Source: Streptomyces tailanensis (GTDB lineage Bacteria; Actinomycetota; Actinomycetes; Streptomycetales; Streptomycetaceae). From it: a stretch of DNA of 37,628 nt. The notes beneath the pieces are model-generated. The model worked only from the letters and a program-made list of their open reading frames with translations, was not told where the DNA came from and did not search any database. The DNA is taken from NCBI RefSeq assembly GCF_008386495.1, contig NZ_VTHJ01000052.1, forward strand, positions 1 to 37,628, in the 5' to 3' direction. This document shows positions 29,155-37,628 of the stretch, piece by piece (the stretch's first letter is position 1; every line of letters starts with the position of its first letter). Position numbers and translations under genes: made by a program.

Positions 29155-30021
29155 TCAGTCCTCCACGACACTGACCTCGCGGTCGTTCACCGGCTGCGTC
29201 GGCCGGTTGCTCTTGGGGAACAGCTCCTTGTACGCGGCGACCTCGCCCTCGGAGACCGGGACCTCCTCCTTCAGCACGGTCCACTTGACGCCCTCGGCGC
29301 AGGGCGGCGTCGTCAGGGAGCCCTCGTACTGGTACTGGTCGCGGTCGCCCGGCAGGAACGTGGTGAGGTCGAAGGCCTTGGTGATCTTCTCGGTGGCGCC
29401 TTCCTCGGCCGGCAGCTTCGCGAACAGGTCGGCGAAGGCGGACCCGCCCGACTTCGCGTCGTCCTCGTCGTCCATGAGCACGCCCACGACGGCGAGCGCC
29501 CCGCCCTTGTCGGCGTGCACGAAGTGCAGCTCCATGTCGGCGTGCTCGCCGTCCTCGGTGTGCTCGCTCGGGAGGTGGAAGTGGAACTGCTTGAGGTCGT
29601 ACGAGGTGCCGTCGATGACGATCTTGCTGCCTGCGGAGACGTTGGCCTGGATGGTGTGGCCGTTGTTCACCAGCTCGGCGGTGACCGGCTTGTAGTCGAT
29701 GGTGACGGCCTTGTTCACCGGCGCGTCGACGGCCTTGTCGTCGTCCAGGTCGATCGGGGACTGCTCCTTCCCCTCCTCGCACGCCTCGAAGTCCTCGGCG
29801 AGGGTCGCCCAGTTCGCAGGCCCGCCGGCGCCGTCATAACCCCAGTGGGCGCCCTCTTCCTTCTCCTTCTTCTCGTCGGCCTTGTCGTCGGACCGGGGTG
29901 ACGCGGACACGTTCGCCTTGGCCTTCGGCTCCGTCTCACTGTCGCCGCAGGACGTGACCGTCAGGACGGTGAGGGCGGCGACTCCGACCAGTGCGGCCCT
30001 GCGTATCACTCGGGAAGACAC
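29155..30021 (-). CDS. Alpha-type carbonic anhydrase lipoprotein
   Basis: A 288-aa protein from GTG 30019-30021, with GAGGTGG seven bases upstream. The signal peptide ends in the lipobox VTSC (Cys25), so it is anchored outside the membrane. The alpha-class domain is clear: HWGYDGAGGPANW, EQSPIDL, NNGHTIQ, the zinc ligands His147 and His149 in QFHFHLPSEH and His166 in ELHFVH, and YEGSLTTPPCAEGVKW at the substrate side. It interconverts CO2 and bicarbonate at the cell surface. An inverted repeat, CTGTTCGA-TCTCG-TCGAACAG, lies upstream at 30088-30108. Confidence 0.95.
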   Translation of the reverse strand: MSSRVIRRAALVGVAALTVLTVTSCGDSETEPKAKANVSASPRSDDKADEKKEKEEGAHWGYDGAGGPANWATLAEDFEACEEGKEQSPIDLDDDKAVDAPVNKAVTIDYKPVTAELVNNGHTIQANVSAGSKIVIDGTSYDLKQFHFHLPSEHTEDGEHADMELHFVHADKGGALAVVGVLMDDEDDAKSGGSAFADLFAKLPAEEGATEKITKAFDLTTFLPGDRDQYQYEGSLTTPPCAEGVKWTVLKEEVPVSEGEVAAYKELFPKSNRPTQPVNDREVSVVED

Positions 30022-30087
30022 GCTTGTTCCACCTCGCGGAGGTCGACTGTTCGTGGAGTTCGGTCACCCACTGGGCGCCTGACTCCA

Positions 30088-30108
30088 CTGTTCGATCTCG
30101 TCGAACAG
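30088..30108. promoter_or_regulatory. Inverted repeat upstream of the carbonic anhydrase gene
   Basis: CTGTTCGA and TCGAACAG (8-bp arms, 5-base spacer) lie in the divergent region between carbonic anhydrase and the phosphatase gene. An additional direct copy of ACTGTTCG lies near 30048-30055. Regulator unknown. Confidence 0.45.
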
Positions 30109-30273
30109 CGCTGGGACAAGCGAAGAACAGGGCAGAGCCAAGCAAGGTAAGAGCTCGTACAACATTCGGTCAGCGGGGCCTCACCCTCGCCGGGCGAGTC
30201 CGACTTGTCCGTTTCATGCACAGCGAGCAGGCTGAGGACTACGAGTGACACACCCGGCGCGAATTGAGCAGGA

Positions 30274-32703
30274 ATGGACACCAGAAGGCCGGTTACCCCG
30301 ACAGCATCCGGTCACTATGCGTACTCGGCCGATGCGGCCACGGCCACCATCAGCCCCGAAGGCGTCGTCATGGGCTGGAGCGAGGGCGCGCGACGGCTGC
30401 TGGGCCACGGGGCCGCGGAGGTCGTGGGGCGGCCGGCGGCCGATCTGATCGTCCCGGCGGAGGGCGCCGGCCCGGCCGGGTTCTCCCTGATCGATCTGCG
30501 GGACTCCCCCGAGTTGAGCGGTACGGCGGCCCTCCGGCACCGGGACGGTCACAGCGTCGAGGTGGCGCTGCGGGCGTATCCGTCGCTGGACGGGGAGGGT
30601 GAGGTGCAGGCGTACGTGGTGACGGCGACGACCATCGCCACCGCCACCTCGGCCGACTCCCCCAACAGCTCCGCCCCCTCTCTCCTGGAGTGGTCCCACG
30701 CGCAGTCGCCGCTGGCCATGTCCCTGTTCACGTCGGGGCCGCAGGGGTGGCGGCTGGACGAGGCCTCGTCGGGGGAGCCTCCGGGGGAGGCCGCCGAGAA
30801 GAGCTTCCTGCGGCTCGTCGCGCAGGTGGCCGACGAGGGGCGGCCGATGCGCTACGAGCGCACCGCCCCGGGGCCCTTCTCCTCCCGTCAGCAGGCCTGG
30901 TTCACCGAGATGTGGCCGGTCAGGGACCCGGACACCGGCGAGGTGTGCGGGGTGGGCACGGCGACCTTCGACAGCAGCGAGGAGCACTGGGCCCGGCAGC
31001 GGCTGGCCCTGCTGAACGAGGCCGGCGCCCGTATCGGCACCACCCTGAATGTGTCCCGTACCGCCCAGGAACTGGCCGATCTGGCGGTCCCCCGGCTCGC
31101 CGACTTCGTCAGCGTGGACCTGCTCGACTCCGTGCTCAAGGGCCGGGAACCGGCGCCGGGGCCGCTCGACTCGGCGGTGCGGTTGCGCCGGGTCGCGCAC
31201 CAGTCGACGTACGAGGGAGTGCCGGAGGCGGCGGTGGCCATCGGCATGCAAGACGCGTACCCCCCGTTCTCCCCGCCCGCTCGCGCCCTGGCCACCGGGA
31301 AACCGCTGCTCAGCGGCTTGGACGACCCGGACTATCTGCGCTGGGTCGGGGAGGACGGGAGGCGGATCGAGCGCGTACGGCGGTTCGGGTTCCACTCGGT
31401 CATGGCGACGCCGCTGCGGGCCCGTGGGATCACGCTCGGGGTGATGTTCCTCGCGCGCAGGGAGGGCTCGAAGCCGTTCCAGCTGGACGATCTGGTGCTC
31501 GCCGAGGAACTCGCGGGCCGGGCGGCCGTGGGCATGGACAACGCGCGCCGGTACACCCGTGAACGGACCAACGCGCTGACCCTCCAGCGCAGCCTGCTCC
31601 CCCGCGATCTGCCCAAGCAGGCGGCGGTCGAGGTGGCGTACCGCTATCTGCCGGCCGGGTCGGGGGCGGGGGTGGGCGGCGACTGGTTCGACGTGGTGCC
31701 GCTGTCCGGTACGCGGGTCGCGCTGGTCGTCGGGGACGTGGTCGGGCACGGGCTGCACGCCTCCGCCACCATGGGGCGGCTGCGTACGGCGGTACGCACC
31801 CTCGCCGACGTCGATCTGCCGCCGGACGAGCTGCTCACCCACCTCGACGACCTGGTCACACATCTGACCTGGAACAACGAGACCTTCCCCGACCAGGTGG
31901 AGATGCCGTACGCCGGTGAGATCGGCGCGACCTGTCTGTACGCCGTCTACGACCCGGTCTCGCGGGTCTGCACCATCGCCAGTGCCGGGCATCCGCCGCC
32001 CGCCGTGGTGTATCCGGACGGCGCGGTCAGTGTGGTGCGGCTGTCGCCGGGGCCGCTGCTGGGGGTCGGCGGGCTGCCGTTCGAGGCGACCGAGGTGGAA
32101 CTGCCCGAGGGCAGCCTGCTCGCGTTCTACACCGACGGTCTGATCGAGGCCCGTGACCACGACATCGGTATCGGCATGGACCGGCTGTGCGAGGCGCTCG
32201 CCTCTCCCGTGCCGTCCCTGGAGGGCGCCTGCGACACCGTGCTCAAGGCCCTGCTTCCCGATCCCGAGACGCCCGCCGACGACGTGGCCCTGCTCCTCGC
32301 CCGTACCCGTGCGCTGCACACGGACCAGGTCGCGGCCTGGTCGCTGCCGTCCGACCCGGCGATCGTCGCGGACGCCCGCGCGCAGGCGTCCCGCCAACTG
32401 GCCCTGTGGGGGCTCGAGGAGGCCGCGTACGTCACGGAACTCGTGGTGAGCGAGCTGGTCACCAACGCCATCCGCTACGGCGCCGTACCCATCGGGCTGC
32501 GCCTCATCCGCGACCGCACCCTCATCTGCGAGGTCTCCGACGCCAGCAGCACCGCCCCCCACCTGCGCCGCGCCCGCGCCTACGACGAGGGCGGCCGCGG
32601 GCTGCACATGGTCGCCCAGCTCACCCAGGGCTGGGGCACCCGCCAGACCGCCACCGGCAAAACCATCTGGACCGAACAGCCCCTCCCGGCCAACTCACGA
32701 TGA
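30274..32703 (+). CDS. PAS-GAF-SpoIIE phosphatase with GHKL kinase domain
   Basis: An 809-aa cytosolic signalling protein. Residues 15-120 are PAS-like (ISPEGVVMGWSEGARRLLGH), 135-240 a second PAS-like segment and about 250-430 a GAF domain. The PP2C/SpoIIE phosphatase spans 435-680, with metal-binding Asp residues in GGDWFDVV (Asp470), VGDVVGHG (Asp488), FYTDGLIEARD (Asp621) and PADDVALLL. At 690-805 is a GHKL ATPase (SELVTNAIRYG, DEGGRGLHMV). Such proteins control sigma factors through anti-anti-sigma dephosphorylation, with kinase and phosphatase in one chain; no partner is next door. The stop overlaps the next gene by four bases, tying it to a sugar sensor. Confidence 0.93.
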   Translation: MDTRRPVTPTASGHYAYSADAATATISPEGVVMGWSEGARRLLGHGAAEVVGRPAADLIVPAEGAGPAGFSLIDLRDSPELSGTAALRHRDGHSVEVALRAYPSLDGEGEVQAYVVTATTIATATSADSPNSSAPSLLEWSHAQSPLAMSLFTSGPQGWRLDEASSGEPPGEAAEKSFLRLVAQVADEGRPMRYERTAPGPFSSRQQAWFTEMWPVRDPDTGEVCGVGTATFDSSEEHWARQRLALLNEAGARIGTTLNVSRTAQELADLAVPRLADFVSVDLLDSVLKGREPAPGPLDSAVRLRRVAHQSTYEGVPEAAVAIGMQDAYPPFSPPARALATGKPLLSGLDDPDYLRWVGEDGRRIERVRRFGFHSVMATPLRARGITLGVMFLARREGSKPFQLDDLVLAEELAGRAAVGMDNARRYTRERTNALTLQRSLLPRDLPKQAAVEVAYRYLPAGSGAGVGGDWFDVVPLSGTRVALVVGDVVGHGLHASATMGRLRTAVRTLADVDLPPDELLTHLDDLVTHLTWNNETFPDQVEMPYAGEIGATCLYAVYDPVSRVCTIASAGHPPPAVVYPDGAVSVVRLSPGPLLGVGGLPFEATEVELPEGSLLAFYTDGLIEARDHDIGIGMDRLCEALASPVPSLEGACDTVLKALLPDPETPADDVALLLARTRALHTDQVAAWSLPSDPAIVADARAQASRQLALWGLEEAAYVTELVVSELVTNAIRYGAVPIGLRLIRDRTLICEVSDASSTAPHLRRARAYDEGGRGLHMVAQLTQGWGTRQTATGKTIWTEQPLPANSR

Positions 32704-33752
32704 CCTCCCCACCCCCTCCGACCCCAGCCTCGCCCGCGACCGCGCCGGCTGCGGGACGGGGTGGGTCCGAGTCGCGGGGTGGTGGGGCGGAGGGGGGCGG
32801 CACCCCGGCGGCAGGCGGCGGCGGCACGCGCACGCTCGGGCTGGTCTATCCCCCTGCCGGGCGGGGGCGCGACTACACCGGGATGCAGTTGGCGTTCGTC
32901 GGCGGGGTGGCCGAGTCGGCCACCACGTACGACTACGACCTGTTGCTCTCGCCCGCGGAACGGGCGGGAGATGCCTCGTTCCAGCGGATGGTCGACGGGG
33001 GGCGGGTGGACGGGGTGATCGTGATGGAGATCAAGTTGGAGGACGACCGGGTCGAGTATCTGGCGCGGAGCGGGTTTCCGTTCGTGACAATCGGCAGGAA
33101 CAGCAGGGCGGAGGAGACCAGCTGGGTCGACCTGGACTTCGCGGGGCTGGCCCGCGGTTGTGTGTACCACCTCGCCGATCTGGGCCATCGCAGGATCGCC
33201 TTCGTGAACAGGTCCGAGCAGCTCTTCCGGAGCGGTTACGGCTTCGCCCACCTCGGCCTGGAGGGCTACACCAAGGCCATGGCGGAGCAGGTGCTCACCC
33301 CCCACGCGTACCTCTGCGACGACGAGGTCACCGCCGGGGAGGCGGTCCTGGAGCGGATCCTGCTGGACGACCCGGCGACCACCTCGCTCGTCACCATGAA
33401 CGAGGCCGCGCTGGAGGGCCTCTACCGCGGTCTGACCCGGCACGGCCGCCGCGTCCCCCGCGACTTCTCGGTCGTCGGCGTGGCCGCCGGCCGCTGGGCG
33501 GAGCAGGTGGACCCGCAGCTCACCGCCGCCGAGATCCCCGCCAAGGAGATGAGCCGGGTGGCCGTCGAGCTGATGATGCGCCGCCTCGACGAACCGGAGG
33601 CCCCACCCCGGCACGTCCTCCTCAAACCCCTGATCTCCCTCCGGGAGAGCACCGGCCCCTGCCGCCCGGTCCCCGGATCGGAACCCGAACAGGAATTCCC
33701 CGACCTCGACCAGTTCCCCGACCTGCCGGACCTCCCGGGTTCCGATTTCTGA
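32700..33752 (+). CDS. LacI-type ligand-binding protein without visible HTH
   Basis: A 350-aa protein from ATG 32700, overlapping the phosphatase stop (ATGA). From about residue 44 it is a LacI/periplasmic-binding-like sensor: RTLGLVYPPAGRGRDYTGMQ, GRVDGVIVMEIKLEDDRVEY, YHLADLGHRRIAFVNRSEQL, VPRDFSVVGVAAGRWAEQV and EMSRVAVELMMRRLDEP. The first 43 residues, where LacI proteins carry the HTH and hinge, are Pro/Gly/Ala-rich (SPPPPTPASPATAPAAGRGG) with no HTH; the other frames show none either. It may be a cytosolic sugar sensor acting by protein contact, perhaps on the phosphatase, or a regulator that lost its DNA-binding part. The sugar-transport genes follow. Confidence 0.85.
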   Translation: MTSPPPPTPASPATAPAAGRGGSESRGGGAEGGGTPAAGGGGTRTLGLVYPPAGRGRDYTGMQLAFVGGVAESATTYDYDLLLSPAERAGDASFQRMVDGGRVDGVIVMEIKLEDDRVEYLARSGFPFVTIGRNSRAEETSWVDLDFAGLARGCVYHLADLGHRRIAFVNRSEQLFRSGYGFAHLGLEGYTKAMAEQVLTPHAYLCDDEVTAGEAVLERILLDDPATTSLVTMNEAALEGLYRGLTRHGRRVPRDFSVVGVAAGRWAEQVDPQLTAAEIPAKEMSRVAVELMMRRLDEPEAPPRHVLLKPLISLRESTGPCRPVPGSEPEQEFPDLDQFPDLPDLPGSDF

Positions 33753-33795
33753 GCCCCCACTCCCCCATCCCCCCCACACCCTCACGGAGCAGCGC

Positions 33796-35040
33796 ATGTC
33801 CCACCCCGTCGACCGCCGCCTTTTCCTGCGCGCCGGCGCAGCCTCTCTGGGCCTCGGTCTCGGTCTCGGTTCCGCCCTGACCGGCTGCGGCTCCGACAAG
33901 CAGAGCGGCACGGTCACCCTCACCTGGTGGGACTACTTCACCCTGGACAACTTCCAGCCCGCCTTCGCCCGGCTGATCAACGACATCGAGGCCCGGGTCC
34001 CCGACGTACGCATCAAACGCCGTACGTTCCCCTTCGCGGACCTCGAACGGCAGATCACCCTCGGCGCGGTCTCGGGCGACCTCCCGGACATCGCCATCGT
34101 CGACAACGTCTCCATGAACTCGCTCGCCGGCAGCGGTCTGCTGGCCGACCTCACCGAGCGGGTGGAGGAGTGGGGCCAGGCGGACGAGTACTACGAGGGC
34201 CCCTGGAAGGGTTGTCAGGTCGAGGGCAGGACCCTCGGCCTCCCCAACAGCAGCAACTGCCTCGCCCTCTACTACAACACCGAGATGCTCGACGCGGCCG
34301 GAGTGAAGCCCCCGAGGACCTGGGAGGAGTTCGCGGACGCGGCGCAGCAGCTGACCAGTGGGGAGCGGTTCGGGCTGGCGATGAGCGCGATCAGGACGGA
34401 GGAGGGGGTGTTCCAGTTCCTGCCGTTCCTGTGGCAGGCGGGCGGCGACCTGGACACCTTCGCGACCGACGGCGCGACCGCGCTCGCCTTCCTCGACGAC
34501 TTCGTCGCCAAGGGTTCGCTGTCGGGGCAGTGCGTGGGCTGGACCCAGCAGGACGTCAACACCCGGTTCGTCAACGGGCGGGCCGCGATGCAGATCAACG
34601 GCCCGTGGCAGCTGCCGACCATCAAGAAGACGGATGTGCAGTACGGCGTCGTCGCGCTGCCCCGCGACAAGGAGTCCGCGACCTGTCTGGGCGGCGAGAA
34701 CTGGGTGGTGATGGCGAGCAGCGACCATCAGGGCAAGGCATGGGAGGTCCTGGAGTACACCCAGCGGTCCTCGGTCCTGGTGCCGTATCTGGTGGCGCTC
34801 GGCAACCTCCCCGCCCGCAAGGACCTGGCGGACAGCGGCACCTGGGCCTCCGACCCGGCCCTGCGTCTCTTCCTCAGCCAGCTGCCCGTGGCCCGGCCCC
34901 GCCAGTACGGCCCGGGTTACTCCGACGCCGCCCAGTCCGTCGCCGAGGCCGAACAGGCCGTACTCACCGGCGGCACCGCCCCCTCGGCCGCCGCGAGGAC
35001 CGCCGCCACGAAGATCGACAAGGCGCTGGAGGAGAGGTGA
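33796..35040 (+). CDS. ABC sugar transporter substrate-binding lipoprotein
   Basis: A 414-aa protein from ATG 33796, with GGAG nine bases upstream. A Tat-like RRLFLRAGAASLG motif precedes a lipobox ending in LTGC, so it is exported folded and lipid-anchored. The mature part is an MBP-like fold (TLTWWDYFTLDNFQPAFARL, GVVALPRDKESATCLGGENW). It probably binds an oligosaccharide outside the cell. It overlaps the first permease by four bases (GTGA). No ATPase gene is in the operon; in Streptomyces the general MsiK ATPase usually serves such permeases. Confidence 0.92.
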   Translation: MSHPVDRRLFLRAGAASLGLGLGLGSALTGCGSDKQSGTVTLTWWDYFTLDNFQPAFARLINDIEARVPDVRIKRRTFPFADLERQITLGAVSGDLPDIAIVDNVSMNSLAGSGLLADLTERVEEWGQADEYYEGPWKGCQVEGRTLGLPNSSNCLALYYNTEMLDAAGVKPPRTWEEFADAAQQLTSGERFGLAMSAIRTEEGVFQFLPFLWQAGGDLDTFATDGATALAFLDDFVAKGSLSGQCVGWTQQDVNTRFVNGRAAMQINGPWQLPTIKKTDVQYGVVALPRDKESATCLGGENWVVMASSDHQGKAWEVLEYTQRSSVLVPYLVALGNLPARKDLADSGTWASDPALRLFLSQLPVARPRQYGPGYSDAAQSVAEAEQAVLTGGTAPSAAARTAATKIDKALEER

Positions 35041-36011
35041 ACCGAAGCCGCCGCAAGCCGGGCCCGGCTCTCCCACATGGCCGTACCGCACCACCCCGAC
35101 ACGCCCGCCCCCGTACCCGTCCCCTCACCGCCCGTCGAAGACGCGCCGGGTACCTCTTCTCCCTCCCCGGCCTGCTCTTCCTCGCCCTCTTCCTGGCGTA
35201 CCCGCTGCTCTACAACGTCTGGACGTCCCTGCACGCCGTACGCCTGCAGGAACTGCTCGCCGGATCCCCGCGGTTCGTCGGCCTCGACAACTACCGGACG
35301 ACCCTCGACGACCCTGGCTTCTGGCACGCCGTACGGCTCTCGGTGGTGTTCACGGTGGGCTCGCTGCTGTTCCAGTTCGTCATCGGCTTCGCCCTGGCGC
35401 TGCTCTTCGCCCGCCCGTTCCCCCTGAACGGCCTGCTCCGCTCCCTGCTGCTGGTGGCCTGGCTGCTGCCGCCGGTGGTCAGCGGCACCCTCTTCCGCTG
35501 GATGCTCGACCAGGACGCCGGCGCCTACAACGCGCTGCTCCGCGCGGTCGGCCTGGACGCCCTGGCCCACGACTGGCTCCTCGACCCCGGCACCTCCCTG
35601 GCCGGGGTGATCTTCGCCAACGTCTGGGTGGGCGTGCCCTTCAACATGCTGCTGCTCCTGGTGGGCCTGCACACCATCGACCCGGAACTCCACGAGGCGG
35701 CGGCCCTCGACGGCGCGAACACCTGGCGGCGTTTCCGCTGGATCACGCTCCCCTTGATGCGCCCGGTATCGGTGACCGTCCTTCTCCTCGGCCTCGTCTA
35801 CACGTTCAAGGTCTTCGACCTCATCTTCGTGATGACGGGCGGCGGCCCGGTCGACGCCACCAGCGTGCTCTCCCTCTACGTCTACGACATCTTCTTCAGG
35901 TTCTTCCGCTTCGGCGAGGGCGCGGCGGCGGGCCTGCTTCTGCTGCTCGTACCGCTGCTCGTGGGCGTGGTGTACGTACGGCGGTTGCGCGGGGAGGGGG
36001 AGGCGGCGTGA
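35037..36011 (+). CDS. ABC sugar transporter permease, MalF-like
   Basis: A 324-aa membrane protein starting at GTG 35037, overlapping the upstream stop. An Arg-rich N-terminus precedes about six membrane segments (YLFSLPGLLFLALFLAYPLL, VVFTVGSLLFQFVIGFALAL, LLLVAWLLPPVVSGTLF and others). The EAA loop is EAAALDGANTWRRFRWITLP, the docking site for the ATPase. It overlaps the next permease by four bases. Confidence 0.93.
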   Translation: MNRSRRKPGPALPHGRTAPPRHARPRTRPLTARRRRAGYLFSLPGLLFLALFLAYPLLYNVWTSLHAVRLQELLAGSPRFVGLDNYRTTLDDPGFWHAVRLSVVFTVGSLLFQFVIGFALALLFARPFPLNGLLRSLLLVAWLLPPVVSGTLFRWMLDQDAGAYNALLRAVGLDALAHDWLLDPGTSLAGVIFANVWVGVPFNMLLLLVGLHTIDPELHEAAALDGANTWRRFRWITLPLMRPVSVTVLLLGLVYTFKVFDLIFVMTGGGPVDATSVLSLYVYDIFFRFFRFGEGAAAGLLLLLVPLLVGVVYVRRLRGEGEAA

Positions 36012-36841
36012 CGTACCGCGCGGGAGGACGGCCGTGGTTGCTCACGGTGACGGCGACCCTCGTCACCGCCGCCTTCCTCCTCCCGGTCTACTGGATGGTC
36101 AACACCAGCCTCACCAGGCCCGATCGCATCCTGACCGAGACCCCGCAGTGGATCCCCACCCCGGCCACCACGCAGAACTACACGACGGCCCTGTCCGACG
36201 AAGCCCTCCTGCGCGCCCTCCTCAACAGCCTCGTCATCTCCTCCGGAGTGGTCGCCCTGACCCTGCTCCTGGGCGTCCCCCTCGCCTACGCCCTCGCCCG
36301 CGTCCCCATGCGCGGCTCCGGAACCATGGTGCTCGCCCTGCTGATCGCCCAACTCCCGCCCAGCATCGTGCTGGCGGCTCCCCTGTTCATCCTGGAACGC
36401 CGGGCCGGCATCGACGACACGTACATCGGTCTCATCGCCGCCGACACCACCCTCACGCTGCCCTTCGCGGTGATCGTGCTGCGTCCCGTACTGCGGGGCG
36501 TGCCGAGGGAGTTGGAGGAGGCGGCCCTGGTCGACGGCTGCGGCCCGGTGGGCGTACTGCTCCGGGTGGTCCTCCCCATCATGGCCCCCGGCCTGGTCGC
36601 GGTCGCCGGGCTCTCCTTCCTCATCGCCTGGGGCGAGTTCGTCTTCGGCCTCACCCTCGCCGCCGAGCCCGCCGTCCAGCCGGTCACCGTCCTCCTCAAC
36701 GCCTTCGTCGGCACCCACGGCACCGCCTGGGGCGCCCTGATGGCCACCGCCACCGTCATCAGCATCCCGGTGGCCTGTGTCTTCGCCGCCTTCCAACGCT
36801 TCATCGTGGGCGGCCTGACGGCGGGGACGGCCAAGGGCTGA
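36008..36841 (+). CDS. ABC sugar transporter permease, MalG-like
   Basis: A 277-aa membrane protein from GTG 36008. It has the MalG-type start (LLTVTATLVTAAFLLPVYWM, then NTSLTRPD) and the EAA loop EEAALVDGCGPVGVLLRVVL near residues 170-190. With the MalF-like partner it forms the transport channel. It is the last gene of the transporter unit and ends shortly before the TnpB remnant. Confidence 0.93.
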   Translation: MTYRAGGRPWLLTVTATLVTAAFLLPVYWMVNTSLTRPDRILTETPQWIPTPATTQNYTTALSDEALLRALLNSLVISSGVVALTLLLGVPLAYALARVPMRGSGTMVLALLIAQLPPSIVLAAPLFILERRAGIDDTYIGLIAADTTLTLPFAVIVLRPVLRGVPRELEEAALVDGCGPVGVLLRVVLPIMAPGLVAVAGLSFLIAWGEFVFGLTLAAEPAVQPVTVLLNAFVGTHGTAWGALMATATVISIPVACVFAAFQRFIVGGLTAGTAKG

Positions 36842-36863
36842 CGCCGGTCCGGCACGATCGGCG

Positions 36864-37628
36864 ATGGGCTCGCCGGGTTCACTCGACGTCGCCCAGCGGT
36901 CAGAGGGTGTTCAACTCTCAGGTGGTCCTCGCGGCCGTCGACAAACAGCTCGCCACCCTCGAGCGCTGTGCGGAAGATCCCTTTCAGTACGGGGTGTTGA
37001 CCGTGCGGCTTCCGGTGCGTGCCGATCCCGTATCGCGGGCCGACTGGCATCCGGTACGGATCCGTTTCCGCCTGCCACCCCACGTCCCCGCCCACGCCGC
37101 CTTGTGCGCGCCCACCCTGCGCGTACGCCAAGGACGGCTGCTGCTCGACGTGCCCTACGCACACGCGGTCCCCAAACCGGAACGGGCCGGACACTCCCGG
37201 GCGGTGGCCTTCGACTGGGGTTTGAACACCCTGCTCACCGGCGGCACCCTCCACCTCACCGGTGAGACCCAGCCCCGGGTGCTCACCAACGGACACCCGG
37301 TGTTCTTCCGCGCCGCCGGAGTCCTGGCCAAGGCCGACCGGCTGCGCTTGATCGGCGAGCACATCGGCGCCCGCATCGACCGACTGCGGATCCTGATCAC
37401 CTCCCGGCAGGAGCGCGGGATGCGCCCCAGCCCCTGGCAGGTGGCCAAGCTCGCCGTCCTTCAGGCGGAGCGGGAGCGGGTGGCCCGGCGGCGGACCCGT
37501 CTGAACGCGGCCCTCGCCAGGGCAGCCGCCCGTTTCATGGTGGATCACGCGATTGCGGCCGGGCGAGCGTCATCTACCTCGAAGACCTCCGCGACATGGA
37601 AGCCCGCGGCAAGGGCCGCACCCTGAAC
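36864..37628 (+). pseudogene. TnpB-like transposase remnant with frameshift (3' end outside window)
   Basis: From about 36901 the frame reads QRVFNSQVVLAAVDKQLATL and DWHPVRIRFRLPPHVPAHAA, then the RuvC-I segment AVAFDWGLNTLLTGGTLHLT. At 37561-37563 one G is missing (GCCGGGCGAGC where GCCGGGGCGAGC is expected). The -1 frame then restores ASVIYLEDLRDMEARGKGRT, which holds the RuvC-II Glu. The N-terminal part is absent. The short frame starting at ATG 36864 (MGSPGSLDVAQR) could be its end after a second shift near 36898. The gene runs off the window. Confidence 0.75.

Noticed and set aside
30088..30108. Inverted repeat CTGTTCGA/TCGAACAG considered as a LexA (SOS) box.
   Set aside because: Actinobacterial SOS boxes have the order CGAAC then GTTCG; here the order is reversed, so it is kept only as an unassigned inverted repeat.
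30214..32607. 797-codon frame opposite the SpoIIE phosphatase gene.
   Set aside because: A typical antisense shadow of a GC-rich gene with well-defined domains.
1..37628. The window taken as one composite transposon because TnpB-like genes stand at both ends.
   Set aside because: The interior contains conserved core genes in an order known from S. coelicolor, and TnpB elements do not form composite transposons of this kind.
1..37628. CRISPR arrays, tRNA or rRNA genes.
   Set aside because: I saw no regularly spaced repeats with unique spacers, no tRNA cloverleaf and no rRNA sequence.

Overview
The window is high-GC actinobacterial DNA with GTG and TTG starts, tight overlapping operons and lipobox/Tat secretion signals. 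Its gene families point to Streptomyces: a WhiJ-type XRE regulator with a DUF397 partner, an AfsR/SARP-type regulator, and a Zur-controlled set of zinc-free ribosomal protein paralogues. From memory, the ribosomal block and the neighbouring family A DNA polymerase match the SCO3425-SCO3434 region of S. coelicolor, so the centre is probably chromosome core rather than an island.

Layout. Bases 1-396 are the 3' end of a TnpB-like transposase gene. Then come an Asp-box lipoprotein, a DrrAB-type ABC exporter with its PadR regulator (twin operators over a recognisable promoter), a frameshifted orphan Phd-type antitoxin and an aldehyde dehydrogenase (403-6051). Bases 6197-8292 form a WhiJ/AbaA-like locus: XRE-DUF5753 regulator, GHKL ATPase with a TTA codon, and DUF397 protein, with a 16-bp motif shared in inverted orientation by its two control regions. 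Bases 8684-11244 are the zinc-starvation block: rpmG2-rpmE2-COG0523 protein-rpsR2 on the minus strand, divergent from rpmB2-rpsN2 around a Zur-like box.

Bases 11406-17742 hold two small lipoproteins, a DUF2786-type protein, a MacB/LolD-type ABC pair and a ClpN/HTH protein with a probably leaderless, twin-operator promoter. Bases 17743-20604 hold a foldback MITE-like element with an apparent 8-bp target duplication, an XRE/TPR-like regulator and a coupled run of four small unknown proteins closed by a strong terminator. Next are a family A polymerase-like protein, a 1029-aa AfsR-like regulator, a GT2 glycosyltransferase, a DUF6000-like protein, a Tat-exported protein behind a perfect LacI-type operator and an alpha-carbonic anhydrase lipoprotein.

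The last block (30274-36841) is one co-oriented unit. A PAS-GAF-SpoIIE-GHKL phosphatase overlaps by four bases a LacI/periplasmic-binding-type sensor that has no visible DNA-binding domain. A Tat/lipobox sugar-binding protein and two MalF/MalG-type permeases follow. The window closes in a decayed TnpB-like gene with at least one frameshift. The most unusual points are the HTH-less sensor coupled to a phosphatase, the shared operators of the WhiJ-like locus, the MITE-like element, and a COG0523 protein without a P-loop that carries a dispersed repeat in frame.
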